DNA of 59,711 bases. Source: Candidatus Gastranaerophilales bacterium. GTDB taxonomy: Bacteria > Cyanobacteriota > Vampirovibrionia > Gastranaerophilales > Gastranaerophilaceae. Of the stretch, positions 24,657 to 33,500 are shown piece after piece; position 1 is the stretch's first letter, and the number at the start of each line of letters is the position of its first letter. The notes under the pieces were generated by a model. It was not told the DNA's origin and searched no databases. It saw only the letters and a list, made by a program, of their open reading frames with translations. The position numbers were made by a program, and so were the translations under genes. The stretch spans positions 1-59,711 of the forward strand of contig JAMPIM010000007.1 of NCBI GenBank assembly GCA_023662705.1, written 5' to 3'.

Positions 24657-26069
24657 AAAAGTTAAATTTGGTTGTCTTGCAGCCAGTGTCTCATCCACCT
24701 TCTTAATCGGTGTTGTCTGCGGTGATTTCAAAACCTCTTCAGGATTTTCTTCTATCTCACGCGCAATCTTTAACATCGTATCAATAAAGTTATCCAAAAC
24801 AGCCTTTGATTCAGTTTCTGTAGGCTCAATCATTAGTGCTTCATGCACAATGAGCGGGAAATAAACTGTTGGCGGATGGCAGTTTGAGTCCATCAAACGC
24901 TTTGCGATTCCTAAAGTTGATACCCCTTGGTGATGTTGTTTTTCGCCGCAGATTACAAATTCGTGCATGCAAGGAACGTCATAAGGAACGTCATAAGCAC
25001 CTTTTAGTTTTTCTTTAATATAATTAGCATTCAAAACGGCATCTGCACTTGCTAATTTTAGGTTTGAACCCATCATTAAAATATATGCGTAAGCTCTTAC
25101 CAATACCCCGAAGTTGCCGTAAAAACTTCTAACTTTTCCAATTGAATGAGGTATATTATATTCTCTAAAATACTTATCTCCGTCTTTTGCTATAACAGGT
25201 GACGGTAAAAAGTCTTTTAATTTTTCTACAACCCCGATTGGACCAGCTCCAGGGCCTCCGCCTCCGTGAGGGGTTGCAAATGTTTTGTGAAGGTTCAAAT
25301 GCACAACATCAAATCCCATTAATGCAGGATTTGTCCAACCCATAATTGCGTTGAAGTTTGCCCCGTCATAGTAAAGAAGTGAGCCGTTATCGTGCATTAG
25401 TTTTGAAATTTCCAAAACATTTTCTTCAAAAATACCTAAAGTATTCGGATTTGTCATCATAATCGCTGCGACATTTTCGTCAAGCAATGATTTTAATGCT
25501 TCTACATCAACCTGACCTTTATCGTTTGATTTAACTTCAACAATTTCAAATCCGCACATTTTAGCGCTTGCAGGATTTGTTCCATGAGCTGAGTCGGGAA
25601 TGATAACTTTGACTCTGTTAGTTTCGCCTTTTACTTCAAAGTATTTTTTGATAACCATCATGCCAGTAAGTTCTCCGTGTGCGCCTGCAGCGGGCTGTAG
25701 AGAAACCGCATCCATTCCTGTTATGTATTTTAGTTTTTCTTGAAGGTTATACATCAATTCCAATGCACCTTGAGAGTCTTCATCTGACTGCATTGGATGA
25801 AGGTTTGCAAACCCCTCTAATGATGCTAAAAGTTCGTTAACCTTTGGATTATATTTCATTGTGCAGGAGCCTAGCGGATAGAACCCTTTTTCAATACAAA
25901 AATTTCTGTCAGACAATTCTTTATAATGCCTGAGAACATCAAGTTCACTCAATTGAGGAAGACCTATTGAATCTTTTCTTAAAAGATTCTCAGGTAAGAA
26001 ATCTCCTAACTTACACTCCCCAAAACCAACACCCTCAACGCCTGAGGTCTTTTCAAATATTGTTTCCAT
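24642..26069 (-). CDS. gcvPB: Glycine dehydrogenase (decarboxylating) subunit 2
   Basis: GcvPB is the PLP-binding subunit of the two-part P protein of the glycine cleavage system, which decarboxylates glycine and passes the aminomethyl group to GcvH. The 475-residue length matches the split type. Motifs: FYPLGSCTMKYNPKVNE, LQPAAGAHGELTGMMVIKKY, DSAHGTNPASAKMCGFE and the PLP-lysine region DVVHLNLHKTFATPHGGGGP. The start has an AGGAAG site and overlaps the sigma-factor gene by 17 bases. GcvPA, GcvH and GcvT are not in this window. Confidence 0.95.
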   Translation of the reverse strand: METIFEKTSGVEGVGFGECKLGDFLPENLLRKDSIGLPQLSELDVLRHYKELSDRNFCIEKGFYPLGSCTMKYNPKVNELLASLEGFANLHPMQSDEDSQGALELMYNLQEKLKYITGMDAVSLQPAAGAHGELTGMMVIKKYFEVKGETNRVKVIIPDSAHGTNPASAKMCGFEIVEVKSNDKGQVDVEALKSLLDENVAAIMMTNPNTLGIFEENVLEISKLMHDNGSLLYYDGANFNAIMGWTNPALMGFDVVHLNLHKTFATPHGGGGPGAGPIGVVEKLKDFLPSPVIAKDGDKYFREYNIPHSIGKVRSFYGNFGVLVRAYAYILMMGSNLKLASADAVLNANYIKEKLKGAYDVPYDVPCMHEFVICGEKQHHQGVSTLGIAKRLMDSNCHPPTVYFPLIVHEALMIEPTETESKAVLDNFIDTMLKIAREIEENPEEVLKSPQTTPIKKVDETLAARQPNLTFKVGI

Positions 26070-26691
26070 CCAATTCTTCCTGTTTTAATAATTCTTTTTT
26101 TATCTTTTCTAAGCCGTTTTGTATAATTCTCGAAATTCTTGATTGAGAGATATTAAACTCTTCCGAGATTTCTTTTAGTTTTTTATCGTAAAAATATTTA
26201 GCTTCAATCAAGTCCTGCTCTCTTTGCGGAAGTCTTTTCATTGCTTCTTTAATTCTGTGTTTAAGTTCAATGAGCTCTGCTTTCTCCTCAGGAGTTCTGT
26301 CATTGTCCTTGATAAGAGTAGGATTCTCGGCATCAGCCATTTCATCAATTGAAAGAATTGTTTTATAAACAGCATCTTTAACTTTTTCCTGATCAACGGA
26401 TTCGCTGTTTTTCATTGTGTACCATTTGTAGCGGCGGCGCATTTCGTTTCTGATTGCCCATTTAATAGCCTTTACAAGGTATGCTTCGTTATAAGCTTCT
26501 GAATTTTTAGTATTGTTAACAAGATAATAAACTGTATAATTTGCAAGGTTTATTACTTCTGAAAGCTCAATAAGCCCAAGGTTTGAGAACTTTTTGTACT
26601 CAACCTTTGATATAGTTTCGATTAAATCTTTATAACGGGAAAGATTAATCCTGCCTTCTCTCTCCTTGTTTATAGTATTCAAATCTTTCAT
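26053..26691 (-). CDS. Sigma-70-family RNA polymerase sigma factor, FliA/SigF-like
   Basis: This 212-residue protein has two recognisable sigma regions. Region 2 is divergent (about 40-95; NLGLIELSEVINLANYTVYY, then LVKAIKWAIRNEMRRRYKW). Region 4 (about 155-205) has RLPQREQDLIEAKYFYDKKL and the helix-turn-helix ISEEFNISQSRISRIIQNGL. The small size and region spacing suit a group 3 factor such as FliA or SigF. The sigma-28-like promoter before fliE makes a flagellar role attractive but unproven. The ATG has no clear ribosome-binding site and a TATTATAAAAT sequence lies immediately upstream. It overlaps gcvPB by 17 bases. Confidence 0.8.
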   Translation of the reverse strand: MKDLNTINKEREGRINLSRYKDLIETISKVEYKKFSNLGLIELSEVINLANYTVYYLVNNTKNSEAYNEAYLVKAIKWAIRNEMRRRYKWYTMKNSESVDQEKVKDAVYKTILSIDEMADAENPTLIKDNDRTPEEKAELIELKHRIKEAMKRLPQREQDLIEAKYFYDKKLKEISEEFNISQSRISRIIQNGLEKIKKELLKQEELDGNNI

Positions 26692-26720
26692 ATTTTATAA
26701 TATATCAGAAACTTAAATGA

Positions 26721-26749
26721 TTATCAAATCTATAAATCTATGTTACAAT
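26721..26749 (+). promoter_or_regulatory. Candidate promoter for the secreted-protein/GH57/ung operon
   Basis: TTATCA (26721-26726) and TACAAT (26744-26749) are 17 bases apart, 22 bases before the ATG at 26771, which has an AGAAGAGG site. The -35 box is weak. Confidence 0.4.
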
Positions 26750-26770
26750 AATGTTAGAAGAGGTTAAATT

Positions 26771-27259
26771 ATGAAAAGAGTAAGATATATAGTTTTATTA
26801 ATGGTTTGTGCTTTGGCGCTTACAACAAGCGAAGTTTGTGTTAATAAAGTAACCGCCCAGCCTGTTGCAGCTCCGGCGGTGACAACCGAGCAATGCCAAT
26901 CAGTACAGCCGCTTGCAGTTGTAGCTAATCCGAGAGCATATCTTGATAAAACAATTACGATGAGTGCTAAATTCGACAAGTTCTCTACTTTGGGGCTTGA
27001 TTATAAACCTGCATTCAAGTCTTCTGATGATTATATTTCTTTCTTGATTAAAAGAGATGATTCAACTTACGATATTCCTTTGTCAGAAATGAAATTGTTT
27101 ATTAAACGAGAAGAAGCAGAAAAATTTATTGATTTAAAAACCAACGATGAAATATCAATCACAGGAAAAGTGTTTTCTGATGCATTAGGTGATGCGTGGG
27201 TTGATGTAAGCAAATTAACATTAGTGAAAAAGGCACCTGAAAAAGACGGAGTTAAGTAA
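26771..27259 (+). CDS. Exported OB-fold-like protein of unknown function
   Basis: The 162-residue product begins MKRVRYIVLLMVCALALTTS, a signal peptide with probable cleavage near residue 29 (VTA-QP). The mature part has a short Ala/Pro/Thr linker, then a strand-rich domain (about 55-155) with ANPRAYLDKTITMSAKFDKF and LKTNDEISITGKVF, ending DAWVDVSKLTLVKK. This recalls small periplasmic OB-fold proteins of the tOB/BOF sort. It is 4 bases before the GH57 gene, so the two are probably cotranscribed. The function is unknown. Confidence 0.65.
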   Translation: MKRVRYIVLLMVCALALTTSEVCVNKVTAQPVAAPAVTTEQCQSVQPLAVVANPRAYLDKTITMSAKFDKFSTLGLDYKPAFKSSDDYISFLIKRDDSTYDIPLSEMKLFIKREEAEKFIDLKTNDEISITGKVFSDALGDAWVDVSKLTLVKKAPEKDGVK

Positions 27260-27263
27260 TTAG

Positions 27264-29747
27264 ATGGAAAATAACGAGAATAAAGTGTTTTTAACAGTTC
27301 ACGGGCATTTTTATCAGCCGCCTCGTGAAAATCCGTGGCTGGAAGCTATTGAACAGCAGGACAGTGCTCTGCCTTTCCATGATTGGAATGAAAGAATTAA
27401 TAACGAATGCTATAATCCGAATTCTATTTCCAAGATTGTAGATTCAAATAACCAAATTTTAAATGTGGTTAATAACTATGAATATATGAGTTACAATTTC
27501 GGTCCTACTCTATTGAGCTGGATGGAAGAATTTGCGCCTATGGCTTATGAACGTATTATCAAAGCCGATATTGCGAGCAGAAAAATGCACTCAGGGCATG
27601 GTAATGCGATTGCTCAGGTTTATAACCACATGATTATGCCTCTTGCAAATGAACGTGATAAACAAACACAGGTTAAATGGGGTATCAAAGACTTTGAATA
27701 TCGTTTCGGTCGTGAACCTGAAGGAATTTGGTTAGCAGAAACCGCTGTTGATGACGATACACTTCGTGTTCTTGTTGAAAACGGAATCAAATTTACAATT
27801 CTTTCTCCATTTCAGGCTCAAAGCATTAGAAAAGAAGGTGAAGAAAACTGGCAGGATGTCAGCTGGGGTAATATCGACCCTGCTCGTTCATATAGATATT
27901 ATATTAAATCAGCTCCAGGGAAGTACATTGACTTGTTCTTCTATGACGGTGCGATTTCTAGAGCTGTTGCGTTTGAAGAATTGTTAAAAGACGGCAATAA
28001 ATTTGTAAACAGATTGAAAGACGGAATTTCTGCTCAAAGAAATTATCCTCAACTGGTTCATATTGCAACAGACGGAGAAAGCTACGGTCACCATACTAAA
28101 TTTGGTGATATGGCTCTTGCTTATGCATTAAAATTAAAAGTCAAAGATTCAGGATTTATTATTACCAATTATGCTGAATATCTTGAAAAATACAGAAGCA
28201 ACTGGGAAGTTGATATAAAACCTGTTTCATCATGGAGCTGTTTTCACGGTGTTGGCAGATGGAGCGATGACTGCGGCTGTTCAACAGGCGGACATCCGGG
28301 GTGGAACCAAAAATGGAGAAAGCCGTTAAGAGAGGCACTCGATTATCTGAGAGATGAAATGTGTGCGCTTTATAAAAAGAACGGTAAAAAATATTTCTTG
28401 AACCCTGAAGAAGCAAGAAATGCTTATATTAATGTAATTTTAGACAGAAGCGATTCTTCTGTAAAAGCTTATCAGGATGAACAATTTGTTGAAGGTTTAA
28501 GCGATGAGCAAAAAGTTCGAGCTATGGAACTTTTAGAAATACAGCGTCAGGCAATGTTGATGTATACAAGCTGCGGCTGGTTCTTCTCTGAGATTTCAGG
28601 TATTGAAACTGTTCAGATTATGAAATACGCTGCAAGAGTTATGCAGCTTGCTAAAAACTTTATTAAAAAAGATTATGAATCAAGATTCCTTGAACTCTTG
28701 GCGGAAGCAAAAAGTAATCTTCCTGAATTTGGCAATGGCAAAGATGTTTATGAACGTTTTGTAAAACCATCAATTGTTACAGCGAAGCAGATTGTAAGTT
28801 TGTGGGCAATTTCTTCTTTGTATTCTGAAATTGAAGACGAAGAAAGTGTTTATTGTTACAAGATTAAAAAACATTCTTATAAAAGAGTTGTTAAAGGCAA
28901 TTCCCAGTTGGTAATCGGTCATATTGAAGTAACTTCCAAGGTAACTTTGGAAAAATCAAACATGGTATTTGCTCTGCTTCAATTCTCAGGCGGGGATTTT
29001 CATTGTGCGATTAAGGAATACTCCGATAACTTTATGGAAACAAGAAAAGAACTTATCAGAACTTATCTTGTTTCGCCTCTAACTGAAATTATCAGAACAA
29101 TTGATAATTATTTCGGGGCAGAATATTTTACGCTTAAAGATATATTTATTGAAGAAAGACGTAAGATTCTTCAAACAATGCTTAAGGGTAAATTGCAGAA
29201 CTTTGCTAATACGTATGAATCAATGTATAACGAAGGCAAAGGATCAATTTATCAAATGCAGACATTGGGTCTTGAAATCCCTCGCGAGTTTAAGATTTCT
29301 GCTCAATATGTTCTGACTAAACAGTTTAATGAGTTGTTTGCAGGTAAAGGATTCTTTAACTCTGATATCTTACAGCAGGCTTCTGATATTCTGTTTGAAG
29401 CAAAAAGAATCGGCATTGAGATTGATAATACTCCGACTGCTAAGATTTTTAGCAAAAAAATTGCACAAAATATCAGCAGATTGGCTTATGCGCTCGATAT
29501 TCAGCAGGTTGATGCAACATTAGAAATTCTTGATTGTATCGGTAAACTTGAGCTCAAAATCGATATTGCGGAAGCTCAAAATTATTTCTTTACAAAAGTA
29601 ATCGGTAATATTGAAGAAATGATTCAGAGTATGACTTGTGCAGCTGACAGAGAACTTGTAACAATGTTATTCCAGATTGGTGAAGATTTGAATATCAATA
29701 TGGATTATTACAAGCAGATGTTTAACAGGGCACTTGTAAGGTGCTAG
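27264..29747 (+). CDS. Glycoside hydrolase family 57 protein with DUF3536 region
   Basis: GH57 enzymes are retaining alpha-glucan hydrolases, transglycosylases or branching enzymes. The 827-residue product has the family motifs in order: TVHGHFYQPPRENPW (about 9-23); SGHGNAIAQ, matching the second motif; PEGIWLAETAVD with the nucleophile Glu (about residue 158); and HIATDGESYGHHTKFGD with the acid/base Asp (about 270). A WSCFHGVGRW segment follows, with a long C-terminal helical region corresponding to DUF3536. No signal peptide is present, so cytoplasmic alpha-glucan (glycogen-like) metabolism is likely. Cyanobacteria have close relatives of this architecture. The next gene, ung, overlaps its end if the GTG start is used. 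Confidence 0.88.
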   Translation: MENNENKVFLTVHGHFYQPPRENPWLEAIEQQDSALPFHDWNERINNECYNPNSISKIVDSNNQILNVVNNYEYMSYNFGPTLLSWMEEFAPMAYERIIKADIASRKMHSGHGNAIAQVYNHMIMPLANERDKQTQVKWGIKDFEYRFGREPEGIWLAETAVDDDTLRVLVENGIKFTILSPFQAQSIRKEGEENWQDVSWGNIDPARSYRYYIKSAPGKYIDLFFYDGAISRAVAFEELLKDGNKFVNRLKDGISAQRNYPQLVHIATDGESYGHHTKFGDMALAYALKLKVKDSGFIITNYAEYLEKYRSNWEVDIKPVSSWSCFHGVGRWSDDCGCSTGGHPGWNQKWRKPLREALDYLRDEMCALYKKNGKKYFLNPEEARNAYINVILDRSDSSVKAYQDEQFVEGLSDEQKVRAMELLEIQRQAMLMYTSCGWFFSEISGIETVQIMKYAARVMQLAKNFIKKDYESRFLELLAEAKSNLPEFGNGKDVYERFVKPSIVTAKQIVSLWAISSLYSEIEDEESVYCYKIKKHSYKRVVKGNSQLVIGHIEVTSKVTLEKSNMVFALLQFSGGDFHCAIKEYSDNFMETRKELIRTYLVSPLTEIIRTIDNYFGAEYFTLKDIFIEERRKILQTMLKGKLQNFANTYESMYNEGKGSIYQMQTLGLEIPREFKISAQYVLTKQFNELFAGKGFFNSDILQQASDILFEAKRIGIEIDNTPTAKIFSKKIAQNISRLAYALDIQQVDATLEILDCIGKLELKIDIAEAQNYFFTKVIGNIEEMIQSMTCAADRELVTMLFQIGEDLNINMDYYKQMFNRALVRC

Positions 29748-29749
29748 TT

Positions 29750-30406
29750 ATGCAAACATTTGGAATTGATAAGAGCTGGATTGATGCAGGATTAAATATT
29801 GATTTAATCAATGAGATTATGTTGATTATTGCAGAAAAACGCAAGGATAGAGAGATTCTGCCTTCGCAGGATGATGTTTTGAATGCGATTAAACTAACTC
29901 CTTTAGATAATGTGAAAGTTCTTATAATCGGACAAGACCCATATCCGAGTTCTGAGCACGCACATGGCTTGGCGTTTTCGAGTCTTTCCGATAAAACTCC
30001 CGCTTCTTTGAAAAATATTTTTAAAAAGCTTGAGAAGGATTTTCCTAATTGTAAACATTCAACAAACCTTTTACTTGATTGGGAGAAGCAAGGCGTATTA
30101 TTGCTAAATACTGCTCTGACTTTTGAAGGCAAAGATGTCAAATTATTAAAAGAACATACAAAGCTCTGGGCTCCTGTTATTGAAAATATTTTTTCAATCT
30201 TAGCAAAACGCGGAAATCTTATTGTAATGCGATGGGGTTCTCATGCACAAAAAACTGGTGCTTGTTTTGAGGGTGTAGATAGTGTAACTGTAATGGATAC
30301 AACTCATCCGTCGCCTTTATCAGCTCATCGCGGGTTCATGGAATGTGACCATTTTACAAGATGTAACGAGATATTAAAAGAGAATGCCATTAATTGGGCA
30401 ACGTAG
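29750..30406 (+). CDS. ung: Uracil-DNA glycosylase, family 1
   Basis: Ung removes uracil from DNA to start base-excision repair. The ATG at 29750 follows an AAGG site and is preferred over an in-frame GTG at 29741, giving 218 residues. Motifs: the water-activating aspartate in VLIIGQDPYPSSEHAHGLAF, LLLNTALTFEGKD, VMRWGSHAQK and the DNA-intercalation loop THPSPLSAHRGF. GQDPYP in place of GQDPYH is a known variant. The 122 bases after it show no clear terminator. Confidence 0.94.
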   Translation: MQTFGIDKSWIDAGLNIDLINEIMLIIAEKRKDREILPSQDDVLNAIKLTPLDNVKVLIIGQDPYPSSEHAHGLAFSSLSDKTPASLKNIFKKLEKDFPNCKHSTNLLLDWEKQGVLLLNTALTFEGKDVKLLKEHTKLWAPVIENIFSILAKRGNLIVMRWGSHAQKTGACFEGVDSVTVMDTTHPSPLSAHRGFMECDHFTRCNEILKENAINWAT

Positions 30407-30528
30407 GTTCAATTGTAATACCATCTTAACAAAACTACATAAAAAAGACTAAATTTTACAAAAAAATTAAAGTTTTTGAATTTTGTACCGTATTAGTAAT
30501 TGTATTTATATGCGTCAAAGGATAATAC

Positions 30529-33500
30529 GTGACTAATACATTTTCACTTGGTAAAAATAATAGTAAATTTGGAGAAATTGATTTTTCAAAACTCAGAAGC
30601 GGGGTAACCAAAAAGGATCTGGGGATTGAAGAAGGCTCTGTGCTTGCTAATATTTTTGACAGCATCAATACCAATAATGAAGGTGATTCAGAGGCAAAAC
30701 TCGATAAAAATGAATTAAATGTATTTTTAGAAATAATCAGAAAATTAGCAGATCCCAAAAACAAGCAGGATAAAAAAGCCTCAAATCTTTCAGAAGGTGA
30801 AGCTAAGAATTATGAAATAAACGGCCAAAAGCTTGGAGGTAAGCATAAAAAGGAATTACTTACATTCCTTAGTAAACTTGCTGAGCTTACTCATGGTGTT
30901 TCTAACATTCAATCTAATGAAAGTTCCGAATTGATTACTTATGATGATGGTCATACGGAAGAAGTTTTTCCTGATGGAAAAACGATAACAACAGTTATAG
31001 ATTTAGCAAAAGGGATTAAGACTGTTACAACAAAAGAGATTGTCGGATGGGATGATGAAGGCAATGACCTTTACAAAGAAACTGTAGAAACAACTGAAAC
31101 TACAGATGAGGGAGAGATTTATACAGTTACCATAGATGGAGTTATTCAGCGTAAGAAAACAACTTCAAAAACAAAAACAGAAGATGTTACTTACGAAGAT
31201 GGAAAAGAAAAAAGCTCTACGATAGATTATATAGACCCAAATATTCATGAAGAATATATTTATGAAAACGGAGCACCTGTTCTTAAGAAAAAAGTTGTTG
31301 TTACAGTACCTGTTACGGAAGATGGAGAGTCAGCTTCGGCTAATCAGACTACTGAAACAATAACTTATGACGGAACGAAAACAACAACCGTAACTGAAAA
31401 CAACAATAGAACCCTAACTGTTGTGAATGACGGAAGTGATATATTAAGTGAACATGAAATTAGCACAAATAGTGATAATCAAACTGTAGACAGAACCAGA
31501 GTTTATAGCGGAGATAATTATACTGAAGATTTAATTGTTGATTCTCAACCAAGACGCCAAACAAAACTCGTTGATGGTAAAGAATACACAGTTATTTATG
31601 ACTCTGATGGTAATGCAACCGGAGTTGTTGTGCAGTATGGAGAAACAATTAAAAAACTTGCCAAAAAATTTGGAGTTGATGAAAAAGAATTAGTAAGAGT
31701 AAATTCATCTGTTGTAAAAGGTGGGCGCATTTCGGCAGGAACTGTAATTAAAATCCCTCCAAAAACTGATGGTACACGTATACAAGCAGATGACTCTGCA
31801 TTGCAGGGACGTATGTCAAGAGAAGAAGTTCTTGCAGAAGTTCAGCGTATCAGAGAACAGCAAAGACAAGAACAAGCTAGAAGACGCGAAGAGCAAAGAC
31901 TTGCTGCTTTAGCGAAGCAAACGGTTATTGCAAAAGGTCAGAACGGATATTACATAACAAAAGACGGCTATGATAATTACCGTTACTTTGATAGTAAAAA
32001 TAAAGAAATTGATGCAAATGCATTCAAAGCCGCATGTCCTTCTATTTATGAAGCACACTCCGCTAAATTAAGGGGTGCAACAAGAAGAACTGCTAAAAAG
32101 TATGATATATCAAGAATCCAATCTGGAGCTAAACAGTTGGCGGGAAAGATTTGGAATCAGATTGATGGATTTTCAAATAGTACTAATACAATTAATTTGT
32201 TAAGGGCAATAACTCCTGAAAATGCTGCATTTGTTGTCTCAGAATATCAAAAACTCAGAAAAGTTTCGTTAGCGAAAGATATTGATGATGAAGTGGGTTT
32301 AGATATTCAAACTGTAAAAGAACATATTTGTAAAAAACTTGTTGATCAAGCGAAATCTTTAGGTATTGGCGGTGTTTATTATGGTGATTATCAGAATATA
32401 AAAGATCTGTCTTCATTGCAAAAGTGGATAAATACTGTTTCTGCTAAAATCATAAACAAAATGAGTAATGCAACTGTAAGCTATTATGCAACAGATGCAG
32501 AGCAAACTCAACGTCAGCAAAAAGCACAGGATGCTGCTGTTCAAAGATCTTCTGCTGCGCAAATTGTTGAAGATTTAATTTCAGCAAAAAGTGGTTACAA
32601 CGATATTAAGAAAATTAAGGCTGTAATTGCAAGAATTGATAAGCCGGAAGAATTGAACGAAGTTAACCGATTATTGGCACTTAGAGGGTATCCGCCGACT
32701 GATAAATATTCAGCTATTGAACATTTTATCTATGACGAATCAGACCATAGTATTTCTCATACATACAACTCATCCGATTATCTTGAAACAACAGTGCAAA
32801 ATTGGATTAATAAAGGTGTTTTAACAGGTCAGGCTGCAAATGAAGCACAAGCAAGAATGGCTGCTCGTGTGTTATTTGATGGCGGTGATGGTTTTGGTAC
32901 AGATTGTAACAAAATCAAAAAAGCCGTACGTATGATTAAGTGTCCTAAACCAACCGGTAATAGAGCAGCTGATAATAAACAAGCACGTGAAGTTTATCGT
33001 TTAGTTAATAAGATGATTGCTAAACACAATACATTCTATGGTTTGGGCAGCTCTTGTAGAGATTTAAAGGATTATTGTGCCGGTGAAATGTGGGATTATG
33101 AAGTTAAATATCTTAACGGTATTTTAGCTCAAAACAATGCTATTCAAGGCAAAGAAAAAACAAAAGCTATTACTGAGTTGACTCAAGAGGCAGTTGAAGG
33201 TGCCGGAACAGATATTGAATATTTAGAGCAAGCAATAAGGGCAATTGATTCTCCGGAAGATAGAAAAGCTGTTGAGGCTAAACTGGCTGATTACTGCAAA
33301 AAGAAAGGTATAAAACTTCAAGTAGCCGGTCAATCATACCTGCAAGCAATTCTTTATGACGAATGTGATACCTTTATGGGAATTTCCACAGATCATAAAG
33401 AAATTCGTAAATTTAACGAAATGCTAATATCTCAAGGCGCATATACTGAGAAAGAAGCGATGAACTTAAGAGCCGAACAGGCAGCATTACAAATGTTGGA

